This document shows, piece after piece, positions 1 through 11,555 of a DNA stretch of 58,860 bases. The position numbers were made by a program, and so were the translations under genes. Position 1 is the stretch's first letter. Every line of letters starts with the position of its first letter. The notes below the pieces were generated by a model that was not told where the DNA came from, ran no database searches, and was given only the letters and a program-made list of their open reading frames with translations. The stretch comes from Stemphylium vesicarium. Lineage: Eukaryota > Ascomycota > Dothideomycetes > Pleosporales > Pleosporaceae. The stretch lies in NCBI GenBank assembly GCA_004380135.1, contig QXCR01000170.1, forward strand, positions 1 to 58,860. Reading direction: 5' to 3'.

Positions 1-254
1 CCCCCCCCGCGCGCGGCCGCATCCATTGCCCCCTTTTTACCCGCTCCCCGTCTAAAGCTATTATCCGAGAAAAGAGAGACAATAGAGAAAAAAAGGTCCG
101 CAAGATGGGATGGGAATTAGAAGGGTGTTTGAACCAAGAGATGAGAGAGAGAGAACGGTAGCTAAGCTAGCTATGAACAGAAGAAAAGAAAAGAAAAGTC
201 CTCAAGCAGCAAGCACGGCATTAGCCACCATTCACATCTTTCGCAGGCGACGAA

Positions 255-3200
255 TCAAGCAGCTGGCGGAGGCTGAGCAAGTTCATCGGCAGGCGGCGCG
301 TCTTCACCCGCAGCTTCGCCGTTGGACAGGACCATGCCTTCGTCTTCTGGGTGCTCAACGGATCCGGGTCCTTCTTCAATGTGCTCATCTGTGATTTCGT
401 CGTCGACGAGACGGCTCTGCGCAATAACGCCTGCGGCATCAGGAACGGCCGTGTGAGATGCCTGGTGGGCGGCAACGCCATTCATCGCGTGGAAACCGTT
501 GACCTGCTGTAGCTCCACAAAGCCACCATCACCACCACCACCAGCTTTCGGCCCATCGATGCCGATGCCCAGTTCGCGAACTGCTCTTTTCATGCTCTCT
601 AGTCGCGCTCGCTCGATAACACACATCTTCCTTGCGAGATGCTTCAGCGCCGTTTTCCCCGTTTCCACTCTGTTTTCCTGCCAGCTTGCCAGCTCTTGTG
701 CGACGACTTGCTGCGTGTATCGAAGCTCCCTGCCTAGATCTTCGAGCTCAACTTTGCTCTTGTCCATTTTCTCTTGGGCGTCGCGTTGGACTCTGCTGCG
801 CGCGTCGTCGAGTAGGCCGAGGGGCCAACGGTCCGAGCGCCGAACTGAGAGATTGTGCCTATCAATAGCCTTCTGGGCGTTGGACATTGAATTGATTATA
901 GTAGAGGGACGGGAGAGCGCGGTCAGGATTGCAGTGATTGTGCTGGAGATGGCGTGCATTGAGTAGTAGAAGCCGGCCATTGGACTTGCTTCGCTCTGTC
1001 TTAGAGTGTTGGTGTAGCGTTCCAATGCCTTGAGGTGTGCGGGCGGTAGGAAGGTGAGGGAATGCACAGCCGTGTTGGATATTTTGGCTGCGTCATTCAG
1101 GTCCGATGCTGCGGAGCGAACCTTATTCGCACGCCGGAGAACAGACCTTGATGCATGGTGGAGGGCGCGGATGTTTTCGCGCATGTGCTGCACGAAAAGC
1201 TCGACTTCCCGTACGTCAAGTATAGGTGCGTAGTCTTCCCGGAGACGTTCGACACGCAGTTCAGCTTTACGTGCTGAACGTTCTGCGAGCATGGAGGAAT
1301 CGATGTCGGGGACGAGGAAGAACTCCCATACCAGCTCGTGGGTTGAGAATGTGGGATGCTTCAGAAGAATTTTGAGGAACGCGTCGAGGCGAAGTTGCAT
1401 GTCGCGTAGTATCGATCGTGATGGTCTTGAAGGGATGAGGTATGGAGAGGCCAGATTATGTACCACGGGCAGCCATGATGCAGGATGCTCTTGTGCGAGC
1501 CATTTTGCTAAATTCTCAAAGTCATGCGATGAGCGACGGCATGTCGTAACCGTAATCGTCTTGTTGTCGTTAGGCGCCCCAGACTTGACCACCAGTCGTA
1601 CGGTTCCGTCCTCAACAAAGAAAGAACGAACGACAGTGGTAGTTCGGCCATCAGGTCCGGCCTCATTAGACAACAGCACGAGATCATCAATGCGATTGCG
1701 AACGTCATCGTCTTTGGCAAGCTCTACAGCTGTGAGACCGCGCGCATCTCTGCAGGACAAGTCTACCCTCGGGTCTTGGAAGAGGACTCGCACCATGTCT
1801 GTCCTGCCGTATTTGCTGGCTACCATGAGTGGCGTGAACTGCCTATCGTTGGTTGCATTGGCGTCTGAGTCGCAGCGGTACAGCAACTTGCCGGCTAGCT
1901 GAGGGTCGGTGATGATATGCAAAAGGCTGTTGCCTTTGTTATCAACGTGCTCATCGAGATGTAGCGGCTGTCCGTCGTCTTGGTCATGTGTCGCGACTAG
2001 AAGCGCTTTGTCTACCATGTCGTGATACTCGTCATGGTCGTATGATCTACAAAGAGCGAATACTGGAGTCTGTCCATTCTTGTCCTTCAGCCGCCAGGGA
2101 AGGAGATGCCCGATGCGATCGATAAGTCGTGGTTGATTGAAGAGGTAATGCGCTACACATCTGCCTTTCGCGTCTGGTTTTGCTAGGTAGCCTCGTAATG
2201 CTTCCGGGCTTGGACTGTTTTCCAAAATATAGTTGAGAATAATGTCTGTCGTTTTCGCGTGACCTAGCTGGATTGATGCACTCAGCAGGTTGGTGCCTTC
2301 ATTGTTATAGTCTTCAAAAACGTATTGAGGAGTATAATACTCAGTCAGACTAAGAAGATACTGCAGTGCTCTGTCCTGCCTGTTCTCAATAGCCATCATC
2401 AGGACTGACCCACCATCAGGGCTTTGGGTCATGGTGAGCTTCTCTATTGAGACGTCGCCCTCGATAGCACTGACATGCGAATCGAGCGTTGTGTGAGATC
2501 GATATGACCGCGCTGAGCCACTCGACATGCTCCTCGTGTCCATTGATACCCTTTTCTTCATCTTTGGTCGACCGGGCAAGGGTGGTGTTTGAGCCCGCTG
2601 GAAGGGGAAGATATGTGCCAACGGGCCGTCTTCATGCTCACTCTGGTCACGAGTTGTACTTGGACGTCTTATTCGTGGTTCGTCATCGCCGTTCATAGTA
2701 GTCCCTCCCAGGGAGTGGAGATCTGAGAAACTCGCCGCAAATCTTACTGGACGATGTCGTGGTGGAGTATCGCTCTGATCGGAGAAGCTGTCCAAGTCTG
2801 GATGGAAAGACTTGTCGGGTTCCAAGATACCTTGCATTGTCTCTAGGTCGCCCGACTTGATTGCTTGCCATAATGCTCTATTCCGCCTACTCGCTCTTCG
2901 CAAGCCCCCAGAATCTGTTGTAAGATATGATAGCACAGCTTCGAATGTGCTGAGTGCGTATCCCATCTCGCCACTCTCGACATCGTCAATAAAGATGAAG
3001 TGACGCATGTACGATAACCGTGCTTGGAGATTCCGTACTGGCGCCCGAATCACTACGATGAGCAATAGAGAAACCAACGTGTCTGCGTTGATGGTGAGGA
3101 GGTGGTCCTGCTTCTCTGACAGCGGCTCTCCATTCGTCATAGTCCTCTCTTGAGACTCATCCGGCATGGTAATGTGCTTTTGGACCATGAGAAGAATCTC

Positions 3201-4498
3201 CAGCATTTCCTGGGGACTACCTGCAACACCCATCTTCTTGAACATTTCCACGGCTTTTGAAAGCCTTATGGCAAGCTCCTGCTTGCCTCTGCGACCATGG
3301 CCAATATCGATGCCAACTTGCGATATGTCAATGTCCACCATTTGCCGCGTCCGGCGATCGAGATCAGCGTCCTCTAGTTGGCGTATGTCTCGTATCCGCG
3401 GGAACAGAATGGTTTCGTGTACTTGCTCGGCAATGTAGCGCTCGATCATGCGCTCGACGATGGGCCCGGTCAGATCAGTGGTCGCGCCTAGCAAGGAGAG
3501 TTGTTGCTTGTCCACCATCTGGAAGAGGTCAATGGCCGCTGTCACGGCAGTCTCGAGAGATCTGCGCATCTGGTCCTCGTCGTCGCTGATCTCGAGATTC
3601 GAGACGAAGCCGTTGGGGCCATGCGACATGGTGCTGTGCAGGGAGAGGGGCGCTGTCTCCGCCGAGGATACCGAGCCGCGTCTTCTGGAGCTCATCGAGG
3701 ATCGTCGCGACCGTTGCGAGGGGGTTACCGGTAATGGCTTCTGCAGCTCGTTGCCAAATTCCTTGAACAGCCTCTCCAGTCCTGGCTGCATTTGGCGTGC
3801 GATCATGGGGAAGTGGTTCAGGAGATCGCTAAAGGACCTGACCTCCTTCTTCCGCGGCATGGAGGAGCTGGCGCCTGCGGACGAGCTGCCCGCCGCTGTC
3901 GCTGTCGCTGTCGCCGCCGCCGCCGCCGCCGATGCGTCTGTCCTCGCATCTCCCTTGGGTCCTAGTGTAGCGGGTATTATCGGGTTCGGGTCGTAGGTGC
4001 CTATGAGCGGTCGTGATATGAAGTATACTAGCCAGGGCTGCGCATCGAAGGAATCGGGGTAGAAGATGGTGTCGTTCAGAAGCTGGGCCTGGTTGAGCGT
4101 CTTGAAGCCTTTATTGCTGTAGACGAAGGCGTCCTTGACAATTACTGTCCGGCCGTTTGCTGTTGTGAACTGCTTTGCCTTTCCCCGCGTTTCCCTGAAG
4201 CTGCCCGCGTCCTTGATGGTGTTGTTTGGCCCCACCCCGCCTGGCACGCGCAGTACATGGCTTGCGAGAAAGTCTTCGGAACCGCTGAGATCGACGTAAG
4301 ACGTGTTCGATTCTTTGTCGCGCGAGGTGAGGAGAATCTCTGTCGTCGGAACAAGGAGGACCTGGGGTATGTAGCGTTAGCAATTGCGACTTCATGTATG
4401 CTATCGGGAAGGCCTACGTGATGTTGCGCTGGCTGGCACTGGCTGGGGAGTGCGCTACGGAAGAAAGCCCGTAGGAAGGGATTCAGCACGGGAGGCAT
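255..4498 (-). CDS. VRL1: VARP-like Rab5 exchange factor: VPS9, ankyrin, PX and BAR-like domains
   Basis: Probable endosomal guanine-nucleotide exchange factor for a Rab5/Vps21-type GTPase. Two exons: 4498-4418 (27 codons) and 4361-255. The 56-bp intron has donor GTAGGC, a GCTAACG branch site and acceptor CCCCAG, giving about 1395 residues. Visible parts: N-terminal conserved region (1-170), Ala-rich linker near 175, a VPS9 domain about 310-515 with the signature NADTLVSLLLIVVI near 450 and a following EMGYALSTFEA, ankyrin-like repeats about 670-910, a PX-like domain about 930-1045 (SRPSRSILRDMQLRLDAFL), then a helical BAR-like segment about 1045-1290 and an acidic, Ala/Pro-rich tail. This order matches yeast Vrl1, which pairs with the SNX-BAR protein Vin1 in the VINE complex (family knowledge). 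The ATG at 4498 was chosen because splicing from it joins an otherwise start-less frame. No Vin1 homolog lies in the window. Confidence 0.85.
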
Positions 4499-5248
4499 TC
4501 AATCGACATTAACGAGATTCTGGGCGTGGTTCGGCGTGCGCGTAGCATGTATCCGGGCGAGGTATACGGCGCGCGCTCGTGCAAGCAATCGGGACTCGGT
4601 GGCGTGGTATATAATGTCGAATAGGAGCCTGGTGCGATGATTCGGAATGCGAGGGAACTTGAATCTTTCTTTTTGCCGTCGGTCGACTTGGACGTCGTGG
4701 TTGTGCAAGAAGCGGAGGGGCTACTCGATTCGGGTCTGGGGGGGGTAAAGGCGCAGGCTACACGGCAAAGGGGTCGCAAGCAATTGTGATGATGGCTGAT
4801 ACTAGGCACTCCAGATTCATTGGCTTGTGAAGGTGAACACGCTGCTAGCCCATTATCGATTAGCGAAGAACGCGACTCTTTCGTCATCGCTCCCGTCCTT
4901 CCCCAGCTTTGTGAAACCACGCCACAGCTGCATCCGTACGCTATCTATAAACGTGTCATTTGCAGTCTATGGGCGACTTCATCGAGCGTGCATGGCCAAT
5001 GTCACCCAGAGCTCTGTGCCCCTACGCCGGCTCACGTCCAACGCCGCCCGCGTATTCGTATAGCTCATCCACCCGCTACGAAGAGCGCGCAATCAATTCA
5101 ACCGCTCCTCCAACCTCGCTCTCTACTGTGGACGTCACTCAGCCTGCAATGGGAACGCGACATGAAAAAACAAATTTGCTTTTCAATCGTCTATATAATG
5201 AACATTTTCCCGCTAAACGCTATTTGAAAGAAAGAAACATGTCCACCC
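4499..5248. other. Intergenic, upstream of the VRL1-type gene
   Basis: This holds the promoter and 5' leader of the minus-strand gene that starts at 4498 and the 3' flank of the FAD oxidase gene that ends at 5249. Several open frames cross it on both strands, but none has a recognisable domain or convincing splice partner. No distinct repeat was seen. Confidence 0.5.
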
Positions 5249-7236
5249 CTAGGTGGTCTTCTTACAAAGTTTCGTGCCATAATCCATGACACTCCAGTTC
5301 TCCGTACCCGGTGTAGTTTCGGTGAAGAAGACACCATCGGGGTCCCACTTCTGGCGCGTCTTGAGCAGCCTGGGGTAGTTTGTTCCCCAGTACGCCTCTT
5401 GCCAGTTGGGCTCATTAAGATCGCCCTCGTTGACGTAGCTGGCGCCATATGGCGAAACGTCCCTCAACTTCTGGCCAAGCACAAACGTGTTGAAATGCTC
5501 GCGCTCCTTCTTGACTTCCCACGACTCGGTGCCCTCGAGGAGCACGTTGGTGATGACGAAGCTGCTGGCGTTGCGCCACGTGGGGTGGATGGCGTTGTCG
5601 ACCTTGGGGTAGGCACGACCCGGGTTCATAATGTGACCGACGTTAAAGCCGAGCTGGGTAGGCTCAGGCATAGCCGCGTAAATGAGAGCATCTGCAATTT
5701 CGTCGCCGTGGGTATCAATGTCCATCTGCGTGAAGAGACGACCTCCGACCACCGACTGTTGGTTTGGAGGTTCATCTTCAAACATGTCAATGTAGAACTC
5801 GAAGAACGTAGGGAAGGCTTTGGTGTGGGTGTCGTATGGCACCTTGGCTGCGTCCAATTGCTCGTAAAGCGGAGCCAGAACCTCGGCCAACTGGCTCTCG
5901 TTCATGTTGGGAGCAACAAACGGCGCAACGTGGAGACGCCCTGGACCCGGTCCCACCTCGAAGTAGACAAAAAACCCAGCATTGCTGTAGTGGTTTGCCA
6001 GATTGTGGAAAATGTGTACTCCCTTGGCAAACAGTTCCGTGTCGTTGGTGTGAGTAGAGTTGATGTTCAGAATCGTGCCGGCAGTCGGAACCTCGGGGAA
6101 TGTCTTGACAGTGATGGAGACGACGACGGCAAAAGAGCTGGGGCCGCCACCCTTGAGAGCCCAGAACAGATCGGCATTTTCGTCGGTGTTGGCGGTAACG
6201 TACTTGCCCTCGGCAGTGATGGCTTCGAACGAGAGCACGTTGTCGGCGCCCATGCCGTAGAGACCTGTGAGTGGGCCGTGTCCACCACCCTGGATGTAGC
6301 CGCCTCCCCAACCGACAGTCTGTGATGTATTAGTGAGGTCCCGTCTTTGGGGAGTCTTGGAAGGCTTACTGGGCACTCTCCACCAACAATGACCACCTTT
6401 GGACTCTGCTCAAAGCACTGACGGAATAGTTCGCGACCCTGGACGCCAGCCCCGACGATAGCTGCGCTGCCTGACCAGTCACCTGGTCCAGAGTATTTCT
6501 TGATGAAATCGACGTCCTTGAAGCTGTGGGTATTGATGATGAGGGAACCGTAGCCAGTCGATCGACCCCTATGCCTAGATCAGCCCCTACACTCGGTGAT
6601 GAAGCAATGCGGTAACTTACATGAAGTCGTGCCCAGTGTTACGGATGATCAAACGAAGGTTGCGCTTTCGTGCGAAATTAACACCGTCCCTGATCTGATC
6701 CTTTGTTGTTGCCATGATGACATAGCGTCCGTAGAACCCTCGGGTACAGGATTCGGATGCGTCGTCGGTAGGCAAGCAGGTGTTGTTCGTCTTGAACGGC
6801 CAGAGCTCGGCAATAGGGTGGTCAGTCCTGATATTGTAGTGTTAGAGACGATGTAGGGACGTGTGAACCAAGATACTTACAACCACTGCTCATTGCCCCA
6901 GTTGGCTTGTGTGTCTGCACACTTCTCGGCATCGTAGACGTTGGTCTCGTTGCCTAGACTCTTGTGGCAAACAGCACCTGGTGGTATGGCAGCCTGGAGA
7001 GCACCCGATACAGTCTTGTTCAGCTGTTCCCAGTCTTTGTTGGTAGGCCAACATGAGTTGTCAGAGTAGCATTTGCCTTTACGTCAAGTCAGCATATGTC
7101 GATCTCTCAACGAAAATCATCCTTGCTTACACTGATAGTCAACGCCGTCTACCTTCTTGACTTCACCAATCCACTTGGCGCCCAAGACACCGTTGGCTGC
7201 CAACAGCAAAGGTGCGAGGTATGAAAAGCGGCCCAT
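5249..7236 (-). CDS. Secreted FAD-linked oxidoreductase (berberine-bridge type, BBE)
   Basis: A flavin-dependent oxidase of the PCMH/BBE family, predicted to be secreted. Five exons: 7236-7131, 7076-6881, 6827-6621, 6568-6370 and 6319-5249, giving 592 residues. All four introns are 50-55 bp with GTAAG-type donors. Residues 1-20 (MGRFSYLAPLLLAANGVLGA) form a signal peptide. The FAD-binding domain carries the RNTGHDF motif (His167) and GGECPTVGWGG (Cys235), the two positions used for bicovalent flavin attachment in this family, so bicovalent FAD is likely. The C-terminal BBE segment has YWGTNYPRL and KWDPDGVF. The substrate cannot be read from the sequence; relatives oxidise sugars, alkaloids or secondary metabolites. 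No biosynthetic core enzyme is adjacent. The single ATG at 7236 begins the signal peptide directly. Confidence 0.88.
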
Positions 7237-8826
7237 CTTGACAAAGAAACAATGCTGGTCGGACTACCTTGAGTTACCTCTGGATGTCCCATTTATTTAT
7301 CTCGGATTTTCCGCAAAGCCCACGTTGTTTCTAGTGTATAATCTAGTCAATTCTACCGCGTTATTGTCTAGTCCAGAGTGGAGCTTCATCAGAGACACTG
7401 GTCGCCTTACTGCACGTCCTCATGGCTTGAAATTGAACCAATGCTGTGTTGAATTGCCCGGCTCGGCTACCGCTTCGTACACGCGACCAAGGATACCTAG
7501 GGAACTCCTGACGCCACACTCAACTTCGGGAATCGGCCTGAACTGGGCAGGTCGCTCGCACTAACGCGCACCGTCGGTACCGGGCCGCTGGGTTCAGTGG
7601 AATAGTGGACGTGCTGTGAGCTCCTATTCACCCGGCTAATGTTGAGACCCGATCATGCTGCGCGCTAAGGGAGCGGTTCGCAATGGGCTTTTTCTTTTTG
7701 CCACAATTAGGACACTTTGGAAATGTCCGGATTTCGTGACAGCCACCTTCTCAACGTCGTCGATCCCGGAACACATGTCTAGTCGGGTGCTGCACTTGGC
7801 TGTAATGTCCGGCATGCTATTATGTGCAGATGGACCTTCCCGCTTTGGCCAAGTCAACATCTCGTAGGCTGTGTAGGATCTAAACGACCGACTAATATAG
7901 CTCCACATCAAGACATTTCGTGTGGCAATTTTGCATAATGCCCGGTAAGCATTAGAATTTGCATCTCAATCAGCGGCAGAACTTCGCGATCTGTTATTGA
8001 GGATTTGCAATCAAATCGTACGTACATGCGGGTCCGCCTCCGTGCAAAGAGCTGGCCTTGTTTCGACCTCCACTAGGAACCACAAGAAGGGGGCTCGATG
8101 ATCTGCAGTCGGACCAATATTGTGGTTGTGGGGTCGAGCGTTATGGTTGATCAGCTTTGGTAAAACATCCAGTATAGTCGTCACCCGTGGTCGAGGATCT
8201 GACTCGAGAAGCCGCCTTTGTGGAGACGAGTGCAAAACGCATGAACAAGCGCCCACAAGTTTAACCTTTGAGATAGCAGCTGTCTTGCGAATGGGCTCCG
8301 CGCGGGCGTGTCCCCCGCGATCTGCGGAATCCACTCTGGATGAGATGGGGCAGGGTCCAGCGGCGCGCTTCCGGAGAACCCACAGGAATGCCCTGCGTAT
8401 GCGCCGCGTTCAAACTCTGCTTGCGCATTTAGACGTGGAACATGTGGACGTCACTGGCACTTGTCTCGGGCGTATCGATATGCTAATAGAAACGAATTGC
8501 ATGTTGCTCGTTCACTTCACTGAGATCTCCAAGTCCAGCCCGGGGCGATGAAGCCGCAGTTCCCGTCGGCATGACTCGCAGCTCTGCCGTCCCTCCTAGG
8601 TCCGCTCATGCCTAGCCTCCACGCTACTGACGTCGATAACAATCGTAGAATTGTCGTACTTGCCGCACGATGGCTTCCAATACCAAAAGCGAGCGCCCGA
8701 AGCAAGGCCGGGTCAGTGCGCGCGCATTCAGACCTCGGAGGGTGACTATTGTTAGCGGTCCAACTTGTCAACGCTAACATTGTCTCCCTCCCTCTCTCTC
8801 TACCGGAATTCGTCCGCCATTCTTTC
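7237..8826. other. Intergenic, no gene recognised
   Basis: This 1.6-kb stretch contains the promoter of the FAD oxidase at its left side and the 3' flank of the F-box-like gene at its right side. Short open frames on both strands lack domains and splice logic. I see no tRNA, transposon end or long repeat. Confidence 0.45.
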
Positions 8827-10793
8827 TCAACAAACGACTTCATCGGCCAAGCGATGGTAAGGGGGGTAGCCAGCGTCGTAGGCCACCAAATCAAACTCTG
8901 GAAAATCATGTCGAACTCGACTTCGCGTGACCGACATGGCCGTGACTAGGGTAGCACCATCTTCCAACTGGGTAGACTGCTTTACAAAGCACTGCTGCGG
9001 CATACACTCAACCGTCCATTCGCCTTGATCGCAGTCACCCTCCATCGCCGCGTATGGGACGGATTGCGAATCCTTATATTGAAGCCTATCAGAGTATTCA
9101 TAGATAAGCACTTCAAGGCGGGGACACGAATTGTGCGCCCACTGGAAAAACATATTGGAGAACTGCTCAGTGTCGAGGAGAATGTCCACCCTAGCGCGAG
9201 AGGGATGGACATCTCTAATTCGATCTTGGTAGAGGTGCAGTATCTTCAAGTTTTTGAGCATTCCAATGGGCTCCTAACATGCATAGTGAGCTTTCTAGAA
9301 GTAAGACGAGAATCGGGCCGGAGCTTATCAGGTGTTGGAGAACGGCTCTGTGCTTTTCCTCAGCTCTAGTGGCGCGATGTGTGAGCTCAGGAGCCCGCAG
9401 TCCAAGCTGTTCTAAATACCAAAATCTGGCGCAAAGTGCATCCAAGTCCGATTTGGACGGAAGTGCTGGGGTGCATATGCCCAGGGCCGTCGGCTCAAGT
9501 GATGAGAGAGTCTTTAGCTCCCTATGACACCACGAGATACAGAGGAAGGCCTTGTACCCTAAGGCTGGGATGAAATCGTCGTTAAGCCATTGTGGCTGGG
9601 ATTGTACCGTTCCGGGGAAGAACATATGAAGACCTATATGTCGAAGGCTCATATTCCATTTGAACAAGTCCATGAGATAATCTCCAAGGTTCCTTTTACT
9701 CACGTAATTTGAGCGAAGTTTGAAATGCGTCAAATTTCGTAAATCGGGTGAGCGGTGGAGGTCCTTCAGTACTACAAGGTCGCAATCAAACAGAAACAAT
9801 TGCGTTACCCGGGCTACGTCAAATATATGAGGTAAGAAAAGCGCGAGCGTCCCAGTTAAGCAACCGTCGATTGCAAGTTCGCGAGTCATGACCTTTGGAT
9901 TGCAAAAGAAGCTTACGTATGAAGCATCTCTCCAATGGCGCTTCACATCCATGGTCCAGCCGCGAAAAAAGACAAGGTAAAGCAACTCAAGTATAGGTAA
10001 CGTCTAAGCAAGCCGCAAGAAGCACTTTTTACGCCCTTGGCCTCTGTAAAATCCAGCTGTGGCTCGTCGCACCATGGGTGATATGAGTTGCTGTACGTTC
10101 CCGCGCGATACTTGCAGATCTTTGATGGATTGCTGTCGATTCTTTAGATGGTCGAGGACGGGTTGGTTCAGATTAACATCGGAAACGTATCTGCGAAGTC
10201 ATTAGCTGGCTAGGCCGAGGTCATTATGCGAGTCTGCAATTCTCGCGAAACGCGTTGGAGCAAACCCAATCTGATGGGATCTTACCGAAACCCACGCAGC
10301 TTGTTTGGTGGAATTGCTTGCAGGACCTCCAACAGGAGCGGCTCTCTTTCAGATCTTTTCCATACTTCTGTTTTAGGTGCTTGAACCTTGTATGATTGTC
10401 TTGCTTGGCGAAAGCTCTCCGAGCTTGACTCCCTTCGCTCATTGAACGGTGGGACGTCAAGTAGGCTTAGGCTTCGTGCATACTGCAAATGCCTAGATGC
10501 GCCCTTGCCAAGACATTGAAGGAACACCGAAAGCTGGCCATCGCAAGCACTGACATTTAGCACAATATTTCTGTACAATGTTTTCGTCGCGGCATCGTTC
10601 CATGCCCTGGATGTTAAGCAAAGCGCACAGAGATCCGAGTAAAGGCCGATCTAGATTGCGACTGTCAGCGATTGCTCATAGCTTAACATCAGGCAGGCGC
10701 CATCTGAAGCGAGGGAATCACAGGGTCCAATATCAGCAACTTGACATCCAGGGGAAGCGCTGCTTTGGCTTCTGAGTCGTTCATATCAATCAT
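8827..10793 (-). CDS. F-box/leucine-rich-repeat-like protein, possibly decayed
   Basis: Likely a substrate-recognition F-box protein of an SCF ubiquitin ligase, by family resemblance only. Exon 1 (10793-10722) encodes LPLDVKLLILDP. Exon 2 (10650-10286) continues the F-box with SDLCALCLTSRAWNDAATK and TLYRNIVL. Exon 3 starts at 10190 (phase matches) with LKNRQQSIKDLQ. The same frame meets a TAG at about 9998-10000 and then continues to 9215 with leucine-rich, LRR-like sequence (THFKLRSNYV, SLRHIGLHMFF). An intron ending at that TAG (acceptor GCTTAG, donor GTACAG or GTATCG) would remove it. A last segment, 9273-8827, is in another frame (MLKNLKILHLYQD) and follows a possible TTAG acceptor, but I find no good donor. 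The gene is therefore either a five- to six-exon gene with weak splice sites or a decaying copy. The function is a prediction; the exon joins near 10000 and 9273 are unresolved. Confidence 0.5.
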
Positions 10794-11555
10794 CGCTTGG
10801 GTTGAGAGGATTGTGTCGGTTTAGGGGACGAAAGATTGAAGGAGGGGCAGCATCACGCGACGACGCGTTAAGACGACACGGCAATGTGCCTAGGTGTGCT
10901 TGCCTCGTTTAGCTGCAGTGTCTAACCTCGCTCGGAGGACGTATCATCGATCTCTGAACTTACATCCGAATCTGATGTCACTCCAGCCGGGAACAGCAAA
11001 TGCTGGGAAGGGAGATGTTATCACAATGATATTCTGTGTCTGCCTAGGCGTTATAGCAAACACGCATCACACGACACAGTCAAGACCAAAGATAATACTG
11101 GGACAAAGTTTGCCGAGGGATATCCTCCGTGCCATATATGAAATTGCACTATTTCTTGCCCACGAGTGAGAAGCGGAAAAAGTTTCGATAGTCGAAATTT
11201 GTGGCAATGAAGACGTTCAATAAGAGTTCATCTGGCAGGCGTGGGTTGCTGGGGCCGAACATAGTTGAGGCTCTTAACTGCTTAACCTCCGTCGTCCCTT
11301 GCCTTTAGGAAAAGGGCGATTCTTACAAATATCTTGGCTATCTCTCCAGCAAACATGAGGTAATGACTGGATCGGTCCAAATGGTTCGCCCTATAGCATC
11401 GATGAGGCCGATGGCTGTTACACGCGGGCACAAGACAGATTCAGAATACAGTGTTGGTTCACGACGTCTTGGACTTGACACTGGTATATTCGATGTATTG
11501 TATGGCTCGCCTCTGAAACGTCCTTGTAGCGCACCGACCACATCATCGCAGAAGA
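10794..11555. other. Intergenic, no gene recognised
   Basis: This is the promoter side of the F-box-like gene and the 3' flank of the dehydrogenase gene ending at 11556. A plus-strand open frame ending near 11169 finishes with LPRDILRAIYEIAL, which faintly resembles an F-box start, but nothing extends it. Nothing else was recognised. Confidence 0.35.

Noticed and set aside
5399..6325. A 308-codon plus-strand open frame
   Set aside because: It is exactly antisense to the long last exon of the FAD oxidase and shows no domain; it reflects codon bias of the real gene.
10894..11169. Plus-strand frame ending LPRDILRAIYEIAL
   Set aside because: The F-box-like tail is followed by a stop within a few codons and no partner exon is visible; chance resemblance or a fragment too small to support.
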